From Cellulomonas sp. NTE-D12 (GTDB taxonomy: Bacteria; Actinomycetota; Actinomycetes; Actinomycetales; Cellulomonadaceae): a DNA stretch of 64,000 nucleotides. Location: contig NZ_AP026442.1 of assembly GCF_027923705.1 (NCBI RefSeq), positions 3,410,001 to 3,474,000 on the forward strand, given 5' to 3'. Both the position numbers and the translations under genes were made by a program. Shown here one piece after another: positions 8,748-17,559 of the stretch (position 1 is its first letter; each line of letters starts with the position of its first letter). The notes beneath the pieces were generated by a model. That model did not search any database. It worked only from the letters and a program-made list of their open reading frames with translations, and had not been told where the DNA came from.

Positions 8748-8790
8748 CGGTCCTCCTGGAGGCCGTCGGGGTGGAGACGGGGTGCGCCCG

Positions 8791-8796
8791 TAGGCT
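8791..8796 (+). promoter_or_regulatory. Leaderless-type -10 box
   Basis: TAGGCT ends 6 nt before the GTG start at 8803. Confidence 0.55.
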
Positions 8797-8802
8797 AGCC
8801 GG

Positions 8803-11055
8803 GTGCGTGCCCGCGGCGGTGTCCCGTTCCGCGGTGGCCCTGCGGGTGGCCTGGTCAGAGGGCTGGTGGCGGTGGTCCTGGCCGGTGCGGTGGGCGCGCT
8901 GGTGAGCGGCGGGGCGGTGGCCGGCCCCGCGTCCGCGTCCGGAACGGCGACCGCGGTCACGGCCGGCGCCGTGCCCGGTCCGGTGCTGCTGATCGGCACC
9001 AGCGGGGTGCGGTGGAGCGACGTGTCCGCCCAGGTGACACCGGCCCTGTGGCGGTTGTCCCGCACGGCCGGGGTGGCGGTGGCGAGCACGCGCGGCGTCG
9101 AGCCGACCGGGTGCCCGGTGGACGGGTGGCTGACCGTGTCGGCGGGCACCAAGGCGGCGGCGGTGCGAGCCGGCGGGACGTGCGCGGCTCTCGACGAGCC
9201 GGTCGACGGCGCAGCGCCGGGGTGGGCTGCCGACCGGACGGCGCTGGCGTCGCAGCAGTACGACGCGAAGGCCGGGACGCTCGGTGAGGTGCTGCGCGGC
9301 GCCGGGGTGTCGGCCGTAGCGGTCGGTCCCGGTGCCGTGGTGGCGCTGGCCGGTGCGGACGGGCGGGTGGTCGGGCGGTACCAGGCGGTGCCGTCGTCGG
9401 CGCAGCAGGTGACCGGGGTGGTACGCGATGCGCTGGGGTCCGCTCGCGTCGTCGTGGTCGACGCCGGGGCCGTGCGTGCCGGGTCTGCGGACGGCTCACC
9501 CCCGGCCGGGGCACGCTCGGCACAGCTGACCGCGGTCGACTCGGTGGTCGGTGCGGCGCTCGATGCCGCCGATCCGGGCACCACCGTGCTGGTCGCCTCG
9601 CTGACCGACGCCGGCAGCCCCGACCTGCAGCTGGTCGCCGCGACGGGACCGGCTCCGGACGGCGGCCTGTACGACAGTGCCCTGCTCAGGTCCGGAGCGA
9701 CGCGGCAGACGGGTCTGGTGCAGACGGCGGACGTACCGGCCACCGTGCTGGCCGCGCTCGGCGCGCGGGACCGCGGTGCCGGGCTGGTCGGCTCGACGAT
9801 CGGCCACGTCTCCGGCCCCTCGACCGCCGACGCCCGGCTGGCCCGCCTGCTCGACGTGCAGCGCGAGGCGCTGACGATCACCCGTGTCTCCGGCACGTTC
9901 AACACCGCGCTGCTGATCGTCGTCGTGCTGTTCGTCGTCGTCGCGGTCCTGCTGCTGCGCGGCGGCCGACGGCCGTCGCGGCAGGTTCTGCGGGCGCTGC
10001 AGCTCGCCGGCACGGTGGTGGCGCTGCTGCCCGTCGCGTCGTTCCTGGTCGCGCTGGTGCCGTGGTGGCGGTCCGGCGCGCCGGGCGCGGCGCTCGGTGC
10101 GGCGGCCCTCGGCTGGGCGGTGCTGCTCGCGGTGCTGGCGGTGGTCGGTCCGTGGCGGCGCACCGTGCTGGGGACGGCGGCCACCGTGGCGGCCGTGACG
10201 GCCGGGGTGCTGCTGGCCGACGCGGTGCTCGGCTCACCGCTGACCGTGGACACGCCGATGGGCGGTCACCGGCTGCTCGGCGCACGGTTCTACGGCTGGA
10301 GCAACCAGGCGTTCGCCCTGGCGGCGACGGCCGGGATGGTGCTCGCGGTGGTGGTCGCCGACCTGCTGGTGCGCCGGGGGCGGCGGTGGGCGGGCGTCAC
10401 GGCCGTCGCCGTGCTGGGCCTGGTGGTGGTCGTGGTGGACGGGACGCCGGGGCTCGGCAGCGATGCGGGCGGGCCGGTGGCCCTGCTGCTGATGTTCGGG
10501 CTGCTGGCCGTGGTGGTCAGCGGGCGGCGGGTCCGGTGGCGGACCGTGCTCCTGGGGCTGGGCGCCGGTGTGCTCGTCGTCGGGACCCTGATGGTGCTCG
10601 ACTACCTGCGGCCGCCGGCGGAGCGGACCCACCTGGGCCGGTTCGTCGCGACGCTGCTGCAGGGCGGTCTGTGGACGGTGATCGCCCGCAAGGAGTCCGC
10701 GAACCTGCACGTGCTGGGCGACTGGCGCGTGCTGGCGCTGCTGGTCGGTGCCGTGGCGCTGGGCTGGCTGGCGCTGGTCCGGCACGCGGGTCGGCGCGGG
10801 CGCCGGTTGCGGGACACGGATCTCGGAGGGCTCGTCCCCCGCGTCCCGCTGCTGCGCGCCGGGCTCGCGGCGTGGGGGGCGGCGATGGCGGTCGGGTTCC
10901 TGATGAACGACTCCGGGATCATCATCCCGGCGACCGGGATTGCGCTCCTGGCTCCCCTGCTGCTCGGCGCCGTCGCGCGTCTGCGGGACGAGGACCAGGG
11001 CGAGCGCGCCCGGGACGTCAGAGCTGCGGACCCCGGGCCGGTCGCTTCGGGCTGA
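8803..11055 (+). CDS. Large membrane protein with an extracytoplasmic phosphatase/sulfatase-like domain
   Basis: 750 residues. An N-terminal hydrophobic export segment (GLVAVVLAGAVGALVSGGAV) is followed by about 340 residues outside the membrane that resemble the alkaline phosphatase/sulfatase fold of a conserved actinobacterial family: 'PVLLIGTSGVRWSDV', 'EPTGCPVDGWLTVSAG', and near its end 'GLYDSALLRSGATRQTGLV' with 'TADVPATVLAALGA'. From about residue 370 the chain is a series of hydrophobic helices (for example 'TALLIVVVLFVVVAVLLLRG'), roughly eight or nine passes. The metal-binding residues of true phosphatases are not obvious, so catalysis is unproven. The GTG start lies behind a TAGGCT box. 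The 3' end overlaps the convergent glycosyltransferase gene by 38 nt. Cell-envelope function is an inference from topology and neighbour. Confidence 0.75.
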   Translation: MRARGGVPFRGGPAGGLVRGLVAVVLAGAVGALVSGGAVAGPASASGTATAVTAGAVPGPVLLIGTSGVRWSDVSAQVTPALWRLSRTAGVAVASTRGVEPTGCPVDGWLTVSAGTKAAAVRAGGTCAALDEPVDGAAPGWAADRTALASQQYDAKAGTLGEVLRGAGVSAVAVGPGAVVALAGADGRVVGRYQAVPSSAQQVTGVVRDALGSARVVVVDAGAVRAGSADGSPPAGARSAQLTAVDSVVGAALDAADPGTTVLVASLTDAGSPDLQLVAATGPAPDGGLYDSALLRSGATRQTGLVQTADVPATVLAALGARDRGAGLVGSTIGHVSGPSTADARLARLLDVQREALTITRVSGTFNTALLIVVVLFVVVAVLLLRGGRRPSRQVLRALQLAGTVVALLPVASFLVALVPWWRSGAPGAALGAAALGWAVLLAVLAVVGPWRRTVLGTAATVAAVTAGVLLADAVLGSPLTVDTPMGGHRLLGARFYGWSNQAFALAATAGMVLAVVVADLLVRRGRRWAGVTAVAVLGLVVVVVDGTPGLGSDAGGPVALLLMFGLLAVVVSGRRVRWRTVLLGLGAGVLVVGTLMVLDYLRPPAERTHLGRFVATLLQGGLWTVIARKESANLHVLGDWRVLALLVGAVALGWLALVRHAGRRGRRLRDTDLGGLVPRVPLLRAGLAAWGAAMAVGFLMNDSGIIIPATGIALLAPLLLGAVARLRDEDQGERARDVRAADPGPVASG

Positions 11056-11944
11056 GCACGCCGCGCACCACGCCCGCGGCGGCGCGGGCTCGCCGGGCGC
11101 TCAGCGCCAGCTGCACGTCCCGGTACTGCGCCGCCCGGTGCAGCTGACCCTTCCAGTCCGCGCCCGACGGGCGGTGGCGCAGGTCGCACGGCACCTCGAG
11201 CACCCGGAACCCCTGCCGCAGCAGGTCGATGGTCATCCCCGTCTCGACGCCCCAGCCGTGGGCCAGCGGCGTCGCCGCCTCGAACGCCTCCCGCGTCAGG
11301 CAGCGCATGCCGGACAGGGGCTGCGTGGGCGTCCACCCGGTGAGGGCCGCGATCCCGTGGCGCGCGGCGCCGGTGACGATGCCGTGCCCACCCGCGCCGG
11401 GCTGCGGCGGCAGCAGGGCGATCGTCAGGTCCGCCTCGCCGGACAGCACGGGCGGCACCAGCGGGGCGGCGTGCACCGCGGACTCCGCCAGGTCGCCGTC
11501 GAGGAAGAGCAGGAAGCGCGGTGGCCGGTCCGGGGCGTCGCGCATGGCGACGACGGCGGCACCGGTCTCCATCGCTGCGGCCTTGCCGCGGTTGTGGGAA
11601 TGACGCACGACGACGGCGCCGGCCTCCCGGGCGACGTGCTGGGTGGCGTCCTCCGAGCCGTCGTCGACCACGAGCACCAGGTCGACCCCGGGGATCGCCC
11701 GTGCCGAGCGGACCGTGGTGGCGATACGCCGCGACTCGTCCTTGGCGGGGATGATCACCGCCACCCGCTGCCGGCGCGGCGGGCGGCCGGCGCCGACGCG
11801 AACCGACTCGGCCCGCGCGGAGCGGGCCGAGGCCGACGACTGGTCCGCGTCTGCGGGGGCGGGCCCGTCCGTGGACGACGCCTCCTCGGCTCCCTGGTCG
11901 GTGACTGCTCCCCGCTCGCGGGTGCTGTCGCCGGACCTGGTCAC
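11018..11944 (-). CDS. Family 2 glycosyltransferase
   Basis: 308 residues. A disordered, acidic and serine-rich leader of about 58 residues precedes a GT-A fold: 'RVAVIIPAKDESRRIATTV' (nucleotide-binding strand), 'LVLVVDDGSEDATQHVAREA', 'VVVRHSHNRGKAAAMETG' and the metal site 'FLLFLDGDLAES'. It resembles dolichol-phosphate-mannose or glucosyl-3-phosphoglycerate-type synthases in size and motifs, but lacks membrane helices. The acceptor is unknown. The GTG at 11944 is 6 nt from a TAGGCT box. Its last 38 nt overlap the end of the convergent membrane protein gene. Confidence 0.87.
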   Translation of the reverse strand: MTRSGDSTRERGAVTDQGAEEASSTDGPAPADADQSSASARSARAESVRVGAGRPPRRQRVAVIIPAKDESRRIATTVRSARAIPGVDLVLVVDDGSEDATQHVAREAGAVVVRHSHNRGKAAAMETGAAVVAMRDAPDRPPRFLLFLDGDLAESAVHAAPLVPPVLSGEADLTIALLPPQPGAGGHGIVTGAARHGIAALTGWTPTQPLSGMRCLTREAFEAATPLAHGWGVETGMTIDLLRQGFRVLEVPCDLRHRPSGADWKGQLHRAAQYRDVQLALSARRARAAAGVVRGVLSPKRPARGPQL

Positions 11945-11950
11945 GTGACC

Positions 11951-11956
11951 AGCCTA
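11951..11956 (-). promoter_or_regulatory. Leaderless-type -10 box of the GT2 gene
   Basis: TAGGCT on the minus strand ends 6 nt before the GTG at 11944. Confidence 0.55.
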
Positions 11957-12026
11957 ACGACGGCCTCCGCCACCTCGCCGGTCGAGGCCCACGTTCACCC
12001 GGACGGCCCCGCGCGGGCGCTCGAGG

Positions 12027-12851
12027 TCAGCGCAGGGTGACCTGGCGGGCCACCAGACCGGCGCGCGCACGGCGGGCGTCGGCGTCCAGCGGGGAGTCGT
12101 CGGCCACGGCCGCGGCGAACCGCGGCGCGAACGCCGCGAGCGCGTCCTCGATCTCCTCCGCCTCGGTGCCGCGAGCGAGCTCCCACACCGGCACGACGAG
12201 GCCGGCGGCGCGGAAGTAGCCGATGAACTTCGCGTCCTCGAAGCCCGACTCGCGGCGGCCGTGCAGGCGGGCCAGCCCGTCCAGCACCTGCTGCTCGTCC
12301 AGCGGCTGCACCCAGCGCAGGAACTCCTTGGCACCCATCCGGCACCAGTAGGCGGACTCGACACCGGGCAGCTTGCGGGTGTCGATGATGCCGGAGTCGG
12401 CCTCCTCGAGGGCTGCCTCCACGTCCGGCGTGCGCTCCGCGGCGGGGTCGAGCCAGTACTCGAACGAGTCGAGCAGGGTCACCTCGAACGGCACCGACAG
12501 GTCCAGCACGTCCTGCAGCCGGGGCCCGGGCGTCGGCAGGCCGAGGTTCTCGATCGCGGTGCCGGGCTCGGCGTCGAGCGCCCGCAGCAGCGCCTCGGCC
12601 AGGTCGCGGCTGGCGTCGCCCGAGCTGCTGCGCGTCTGCAGCGCCACCATGACCGTGCCGTCGGCCCGGTGCAGGGCCGCCCAGGCGTCGGGGAGGACGG
12701 TGGTGACGACGACCTCGCGCGCACCGTGCTCGGCGGTGGTCCGGACGGTGGCCGTCGCGGCCGGCACCAGCTCACGCATCGCGACCCAGTCCGTCTCGCC
12801 GGGCAGGTTCTCGAACGGTCGCAGCACGAAGGAGGTGGTCGTCTTGGCCAT
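12027..12851 (-). CDS. DUF5926 family protein
   Basis: Conserved actinobacterial protein of 274 residues. The characteristic opening 'FENLPGETDWVAMRELVPAA' is present, then repeated alpha/beta stretches including 'EVTLLDSFEYWLDP' and 'WCRMGAKEFLRWVQPLDEQQ'. No catalytic motif, membrane segment or signal peptide is visible, and its role is not established. The ATG at 12851 is 7 nt downstream of TAGGTT; the upstream in-frame extension to 12962 would run into the start region of pgm and is unlikely. It is divergent from pgm, with only about 67 bases between the two starts. Confidence 0.85.
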   Translation of the reverse strand: MAKTTTSFVLRPFENLPGETDWVAMRELVPAATATVRTTAEHGAREVVVTTVLPDAWAALHRADGTVMVALQTRSSSGDASRDLAEALLRALDAEPGTAIENLGLPTPGPRLQDVLDLSVPFEVTLLDSFEYWLDPAAERTPDVEAALEEADSGIIDTRKLPGVESAYWCRMGAKEFLRWVQPLDEQQVLDGLARLHGRRESGFEDAKFIGYFRAAGLVVPVWELARGTEAEEIEDALAAFAPRFAAAVADDSPLDADARRARAGLVARQVTLR

Positions 12852-12858
12852 GGGGCAC

Positions 12859-12864
12859 AACCTA
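12859..12864 (-). promoter_or_regulatory. Leaderless-type -10 box of the DUF5926 gene
   Basis: TAGGTT on the minus strand ends 7 nt before the ATG at 12851. Confidence 0.5.
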
Positions 12865-12918
12865 TCGGCCGGTTCCGGGCGGGTGCGCCGACCCCCGACG
12901 GTGGGAGAAGATCCCCCC

Positions 12919-14604
12919 ATGGACCCGCGCGCCGGAACGCCTGCCCGCCCCGAGGACCTCATCGACGTGGACGCCCTGGTCGGGGCGTACTACGACCGGG
13001 TCCCGGACCTCACCGACCCCGCCCAGAAGGTGGTGTTCGGCACCAGCGGCCACCGCGGCTCGTCCCTCGACGGGGCGTTCAACGAGGCGCACATCGTCGC
13101 GATCACCGCGGCGATCGTCGAGTACCGCCGCGGCCAGGGCACCGACGGCCCGCTCTTCATCGGGCGGGACACGCACGGGCTGTCCGAGCCGGCGTGGCGC
13201 TCGGCCCTCGAGGTGCTGGCCGCGGCCGGCGTCGAGGTGCGGGTGGACGCGCGCGACTCCTGGACCCCCACCCCGGCGGTGTCCCACGCGATCCTGCTGT
13301 TCAACGGCGCCGGCACGGCGGCCGGGGTGCGCACGCAGGGGCCGGGGCTGGCCGACGGCATCGTCGTGACCCCGTCGCACAACCCGCCCCGCGACGGCGG
13401 CTTCAAGTACAACCCGCCGCACGGCGGCCCGGCCGACTCCGACGCGACCGGCTGGATCGCCTCCCGCGCCAACGAGATCCTCGCGTCCGGGTGGCGGTCG
13501 GTGCCGCGCGTCTCCGTCGAACAGGCGCTGGCCGCGGAGACGACCCGCAAGCACGACTACCTGTCCAGCTACGTGGACGACCTGGCCAACGTGATCGACC
13601 TCGAGGCGATCCGGACCGCCGGGGTGCGGATCGGCGCCGACCCGCTCGGGGGCGCGTCCGTCGAGTACTGGGCGGCGATCGGCGAGCGGTACGGGCTGGA
13701 CCTGACGGTGGTGAACCCGACGGTGGACCCGCGGTGGGCGTTCATGACGCTGGACTGGGACGGCAAGATCCGTATGGACTGCTCGTCGCCGTACGCCATG
13801 GCATCCCTGGTCACGCGCATGAGCCCGGCGGCGGGGATGGCCGCACCGTTCGACATCGCCACCGGCAACGACGCCGACTCCGACCGGCACGGGATCGTCA
13901 CGCCGGACGGCGGGCTGATGAACCCCAACCACTACCTCGCGGTGATGGTCAGCTACCTGTACGGCGGCGGGCGGCCCGGGTGGCCGGCCGGCACGGCGGT
14001 GGGCAAGACCGTGGTGTCGTCGTCCCTGATGGACCGGGTGGTGGCCGACCTGGGGCGGCGGCTGCTGGAGGTGCCGGTCGGGTTCAAGTGGTTCGTGCCC
14101 GGGCTGATCGACGGGTCCGTCGGGTTCGGCGGCGAGGAGTCCGCCGGTGCGTCGTTCCTGCGGACGGACGGCACCGTGTGGACCACCGACAAGGACGGGA
14201 TGGTGCCGGCGCTGCTCGCCTCGGAGATCCTGGCGACGACGGGCAGGTCGCCCAGCCAGCACCACGCGGACCTCGTCGGACGCTTCGGGCAGTCCTGGTA
14301 CGCGCGCGTCGACGCCCCCGCGACCCGCGAGGAGAAGGCGACCCTCGCGGCGCTCTCCCCCGAGCAGGTGAAGGCGACGACGCTCGCCGGCCAGGACATC
14401 ACCGACCGGCTGACGCGGGCGCCCGGGAACGACGCGGCGATCGGCGGCCTGAAGGTGACGACGAAGGACGCGTGGTTCGCGGCCCGGCCGTCGGGGACCG
14501 AGGACGTCTACAAGATCTACGCCGAGTCGTTCGTCTCGGCCGAGCACCTGGCGCAGGTGCAGGCCGAGGCGAAGGACGTGGTGTCGGCGGCGCTGGCGGG
14601 CTGA
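12919..14604 (+). CDS. pgm: Phosphoglucomutase (alpha-D-glucose phosphate-specific)
   Basis: Interconverts glucose 1-phosphate and glucose 6-phosphate, linking glycolysis to glycogen, trehalose and envelope sugar synthesis. 561 residues, near the usual length of about 550. Visible motifs are the N-terminal 'VVFGTSGHRGSS', the phosphoserine loop 'VVTPSHNPPRDGG' with Ser153, the Mg loop 'ATGNDADSDRHGIVTP', the sugar-binding 'FGGEESAGASFL' and the C-terminal phosphate-binding 'ARPSGTEDVYKIYAESF'. A short insertion (LLFNGAGTAAGVRTQGPG) just before the active-site loop seems longer than in typical members. The ATG at 12919 has GGGAGAAG upstream, and GAAGAT could also act as a -10. A strong hairpin follows the stop. 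Confidence 0.96.
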   Translation: MDPRAGTPARPEDLIDVDALVGAYYDRVPDLTDPAQKVVFGTSGHRGSSLDGAFNEAHIVAITAAIVEYRRGQGTDGPLFIGRDTHGLSEPAWRSALEVLAAAGVEVRVDARDSWTPTPAVSHAILLFNGAGTAAGVRTQGPGLADGIVVTPSHNPPRDGGFKYNPPHGGPADSDATGWIASRANEILASGWRSVPRVSVEQALAAETTRKHDYLSSYVDDLANVIDLEAIRTAGVRIGADPLGGASVEYWAAIGERYGLDLTVVNPTVDPRWAFMTLDWDGKIRMDCSSPYAMASLVTRMSPAAGMAAPFDIATGNDADSDRHGIVTPDGGLMNPNHYLAVMVSYLYGGGRPGWPAGTAVGKTVVSSSLMDRVVADLGRRLLEVPVGFKWFVPGLIDGSVGFGGEESAGASFLRTDGTVWTTDKDGMVPALLASEILATTGRSPSQHHADLVGRFGQSWYARVDAPATREEKATLAALSPEQVKATTLAGQDITDRLTRAPGNDAAIGGLKVTTKDAWFAARPSGTEDVYKIYAESFVSAEHLAQVQAEAKDVVSAALAG

Positions 14605-14609
14605 GCAAG

Positions 14610-14639
14610 GCCGGCGCCGGACGGGGTGTCGGCGCCGGC
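14610..14639 (+). terminator. Hairpin after pgm
   Basis: GCCGGCGCCG and CGGCGCCGGC form a perfect 10-bp stem with a 10-nt loop just after the pgm stop. There is no U-run, as is common in actinobacteria. It ends 3 nt before the promoter box of the next gene. Confidence 0.6.
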
Positions 14640-14642
14640 TGA

Positions 14643-14648
14643 CAGACT
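14643..14648 (+). promoter_or_regulatory. Leaderless-type -10 box
   Basis: CAGACT ends 6 nt before the ATG at 14655. Confidence 0.4.
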
Positions 14649-14654
14649 GGCGGC

Positions 14655-15863
14655 ATGCTCACCCCGTACCGCGACGTCCTGTCGCGCCCGGGGGCGCTGA
14701 CCTTCTCCGCCGCGGCGGCCGTCGCGCGGCTGCCGATGTCGATGGTGGGCATCGGCGTGGTGCTGGCGGTCAGCTCGCTGTACGGCTCGTACACGCTGGC
14801 CGGTGCGGTGTCGGCGACGTACATCGTCGCCCAGGCCGTCGCCGCGCCGGTGCTCGGCGGGTGGGTGGACCGCTTCGGTCAGTCGCGGGTGATGCGTCCG
14901 GCGACCGTGCTGGCCGGAGCGGGGATGCTGCTGCTGGCGGCGGCGTCGGCGATGCGGGCACCCGCGGTGTGGCTGTTCGGGGCCGCCGTGCTGATCGGCG
15001 CCGGCAGCGGCTCGTTCGGGTCGCTGGTGCGCGCGCGGTGGACGTGGGTGCTGGCCGGCGACGGGCGGGCGGTGCACACCGCCTACTCGCTGGAGTCCGC
15101 GCTGGACGAGCTGGTGTTCGTGGTCGGTCCGGTGACGGTGACGACGCTGGCGACGGCGGTCCGGCCGGAGGCCGGGCTGGTGGTGGCGGCCATCGGTGTG
15201 GTGGGCGGCGGGCTGTGGTTCTGCGCGCAGCGTGCCACCGAGCCGCCCGCCGTGCGGCGCACCGAGGGCCGCGCGCGCGGCACGGTGCTGCGGCTGCCGG
15301 CGATGGCGGTGCTCGCCGTGGTGTTCGTGCCGATGGGCGGCCTGTTCGGCGCCACCGAGGTGGCGACCGTCGCCTTCGCCGACGAGCACGGCAACAAGGG
15401 CGCCGCGGGGTTCGTGCTGGCCACGTTCGCGCTCGGGTCGCTGCTGGCGGGCCTGCTGTACGGCGCGCGGGCGTGGGCGGCACCGCTGCACCGGCGCTTC
15501 GCGGGGTCCGTCACCGCGCTGGCGGTCGGCGTGTGCCTGTTCGTCCTGGTCGACAGCCTGTGGGCGCTGGCTGCGGTGATGTTCGCCGTCGGGTTCACCA
15601 TCTCCCCGTCGATCATCACCGGCAACGGCCTGGTGCAGGCGCACGTGCCGCCGGGACGGCTGACGGAGGGGCTGACGTGGGTCGGCACCTCGCTGAACGT
15701 CGGGGTGTCGATCGCGTCGTCGCTCGCCGGGGCACAGGTGGACGCCGGCGGCGCCCGCGCCGCCTACCTGGTGGTGGTGGCGTGCGGCGGGGCGGTCCTC
15801 GTCGCGACGGTGCTCGCGCTCCGCGTCCTGCGCGCGGGCACGCCGGAGCCCGCGGGCGCCTGA
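14655..15863 (+). CDS. MFS transporter
   Basis: Major-facilitator-type membrane transporter, 402 residues with about twelve hydrophobic helices. Helix 1 begins at 'GALTFSAAAAVARLPMSMVG'. The loop 2-3 signature is 'GWVDRFGQSRVMRPATVL', matching the GxxxDRxGR pattern of MFS proteins. 'LDELVFVVGPVTVTTLAT' in the middle is shared with small actinobacterial exporters. It is probably a drug or metabolite exporter, but the substrate is not readable. The ATG at 14655 follows a CAGACT box at leaderless distance. The convergent neighbour (DUF2231) ends 14 bases after its stop. Confidence 0.87.
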   Translation: MLTPYRDVLSRPGALTFSAAAAVARLPMSMVGIGVVLAVSSLYGSYTLAGAVSATYIVAQAVAAPVLGGWVDRFGQSRVMRPATVLAGAGMLLLAAASAMRAPAVWLFGAAVLIGAGSGSFGSLVRARWTWVLAGDGRAVHTAYSLESALDELVFVVGPVTVTTLATAVRPEAGLVVAAIGVVGGGLWFCAQRATEPPAVRRTEGRARGTVLRLPAMAVLAVVFVPMGGLFGATEVATVAFADEHGNKGAAGFVLATFALGSLLAGLLYGARAWAAPLHRRFAGSVTALAVGVCLFVLVDSLWALAAVMFAVGFTISPSIITGNGLVQAHVPPGRLTEGLTWVGTSLNVGVSIASSLAGAQVDAGGARAAYLVVVACGGAVLVATVLALRVLRAGTPEPAGA

Positions 15864-15876
15864 GGCGCCGCCGGGA

Positions 15877-16428
15877 TCAGCCGTCCGACCGCATGCCGAA
15901 CGACATGTGGCCGCCGAGGTAGCCGCTGGCGCCGGCGGCCCCGCCCGCGGCCAGCGCGGCGACCACGCCGAGCCCGTGGTTCCCGCGCCGGCGAGCCATC
16001 CAGGACAGGCCGTACAGGGCCGCGGCGACCCCGTTCAGGCCGGCGTGCACCACACCGACCCGGCGCGTCCGGTCGCCGCTGTTCTCCCAGTCGGCCAGGC
16101 CGGCCGCGATGGTCGGTCCGGTGGCGAGCAGCCCGAGCCCGATCAACCGCCGGGCGGCGGGGCGGGCCGACGGGCCGCCCACCAGGTCGAGCACGGTGGC
16201 GGACATCCACAGGCCGAGCGGCACGTCGGTCAGCAGCGGGTGCAGCTTGTGGCCGATCGGGTCGCCGCGCAGCACCGAGGCGCGGGTGTCGCTGCCCACC
16301 ACGGCGCGGGCGACGGGTGCCAGCTGGTCCACCACGCCGTCGAGGCGCTCGTCGTGCTCGAGGCCCGCTGCCACGCGGGCCGCGGCCGGCTCGCTGGTCA
16401 TGTGCCCGCTGGAGTGCGCAGAGGTCAT
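15877..16428 (-). CDS. DUF2231 domain membrane protein
   Basis: 183 residues. A DUF2231 domain covers about residues 55-180, recognisable from 'GHKLHPLLTDVPLGLWMSAT' followed by membrane helices (RRLIGLGLLATGPTIAAGL and 'GLGVVAALAAGGAAGASGYL'). The paired histidines 'HKLHP' and 'GVVHAGLNG' suggest a haem- or metal-associated membrane role in this family, but no function is established. The ATG at 16428 has GGAG six bases upstream; ATG at 16401 is an alternative. It is divergent from the kinase gene at 16518. Confidence 0.82.
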   Translation of the reverse strand: MTSAHSSGHMTSEPAAARVAAGLEHDERLDGVVDQLAPVARAVVGSDTRASVLRGDPIGHKLHPLLTDVPLGLWMSATVLDLVGGPSARPAARRLIGLGLLATGPTIAAGLADWENSGDRTRRVGVVHAGLNGVAAALYGLSWMARRRGNHGLGVVAALAAGGAAGASGYLGGHMSFGMRSDG

Positions 16429-16503
16429 GGTCGGCTCCGGTGGTCAGGGGACGAGCAGGACGTCCAGCATCACGCGGCGCCACCGAGCCCGCACGGCGAG
16501 CCC

Positions 16504-16509
16504 TAGGCT
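16504..16509 (+). promoter_or_regulatory. Leaderless-type -10 box
   Basis: TAGGCT ends 8 nt before the GTG at 16518. Confidence 0.45.
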
Positions 16510-16517
16510 GACCGGCC

Positions 16518-17552
16518 GTGAGCACGGGCACCCAGGACCGGTCCACGGCGCCCGAGGACGTCGCCCCCGGCGCCGAGCAGCACGACGACGATCTCGCCGC
16601 CCTGCGTGGCGCCCTCGCGCCGCTGGGCCACGCCGCCCGGGCCGAGCGGCTGACCGGCGGCATGTTCGCCACCACGTTCCTGGTGACGTTCGACGACGGC
16701 AGCGAGGCGGTGGTCAAGACCGCGCCGACCCACCAGGACCGCCTGCTGACCTACGAGCAGGACCTGGTCCGCAGCGAGGCGCTGGTGTACCGGTTGCTCG
16801 CGGACGTCCCGGGCGTGCCGGTGCCGCGGGTGCTGCTCGAGGACTTCTCCCGGTCCGTGTGGCCCGGCGACCTGGTCGCGGCGAGCCGTCTGGGCGGCAC
16901 GCCGTGGGGCGACTGCGGGCTGGGGACGGTGGACGACGACCCGCGTGCCGCCCGTGCCGAGCACGAGCTCGGGGCGCTGATGGGGCGGCTGCACCAGGTG
17001 ACCGGGCCGGTGTTCGGGTACGTCGGCGAGGCGTCCCCGCTGCGGGGCGGCACCTGGGCAGAGGCGTTCAGGCTGATGGTCGAGGCGGCGCTCGGCGATG
17101 CCGAGCGGTGGGCGGTGCCCGTCCCGGCCGACGAGGTCCGGGCGACGCTGGCCCGGCACCGGCCGACGCTGGACCAGGTGCGCACCCCGGTGCTGGTGCA
17201 CACGGACCTGTGGCCGGGGAACCTGTTCCTCGACCCCGCGACCGGTGAGCTGGTCGGGGTGATCGACCCGGAGCGGGCCGTGTGGGGAGACCCGTTGCTC
17301 GAGCTGGTGGGCGCCGACCAGCTGGGGCGCGGTCCGGTGCCGCCTGGCCTGCTCGCCGGCTACGCGTCGGTGGCCCCGGCGCCGGACCTCGACGACGACG
17401 GGGCCCGCGTCCGGCTCGAGCTGTACCGGCTCTACTTCGCGCTAGTCATGCGGGTGGAGCTGGTGCCCCGCGCGTACACCGGCGAGTGGGTGGACGGGCA
17501 CCGCGCCACGCTCGAGACGAACCTGCGCGCGGCCCTCGACTCGCTCGCCTGA
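16518..17552 (+). CDS. APH/fructosamine-kinase-like small-molecule kinase
   Basis: Phosphotransferase of the aminoglycoside/fructosamine kinase superfamily, 344 residues, cytosolic. The N-lobe has 'LTGGMFATTFLVTFDDGSEA' with the ATP Lys in 'VVKTAPTHQ'. The catalytic loop is 'VLVHTDLWPGNLFLDP' with the general-base Asp and the Mg Asn. The DFG-equivalent is 'GVIDPERAVWGDPLLEL'. The arrangement HTDLWxGN plus IDPExxxxGDP is typical of fructosamine-3-kinases, which repair glycated amines, but other acceptors are possible. The first 30 residues are acidic and probably disordered. The GTG start is behind TAGGCT. It converges on an MFS gene, with 7 bases between the stops. Confidence 0.82.
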   Translation: MSTGTQDRSTAPEDVAPGAEQHDDDLAALRGALAPLGHAARAERLTGGMFATTFLVTFDDGSEAVVKTAPTHQDRLLTYEQDLVRSEALVYRLLADVPGVPVPRVLLEDFSRSVWPGDLVAASRLGGTPWGDCGLGTVDDDPRAARAEHELGALMGRLHQVTGPVFGYVGEASPLRGGTWAEAFRLMVEAALGDAERWAVPVPADEVRATLARHRPTLDQVRTPVLVHTDLWPGNLFLDPATGELVGVIDPERAVWGDPLLELVGADQLGRGPVPPGLLAGYASVAPAPDLDDDGARVRLELYRLYFALVMRVELVPRAYTGEWVDGHRATLETNLRAALDSLA

Positions 17553-17559
17553 CGCCGGC

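Noticed and set aside
8748..10253. Upstream extension of pheA to an 821-residue protein
   Set aside because: The extra 500 residues are Ser/Thr/Pro/Arg-rich and antisense to the membrane protein gene. The ATG at 8747 has a strong ribosome site.
12862..14547. 561-residue open frame opposite pgm
   Set aside because: Shadow of pgm in the antisense frame; composition is Arg/Val/Gly/His-rich without motifs.
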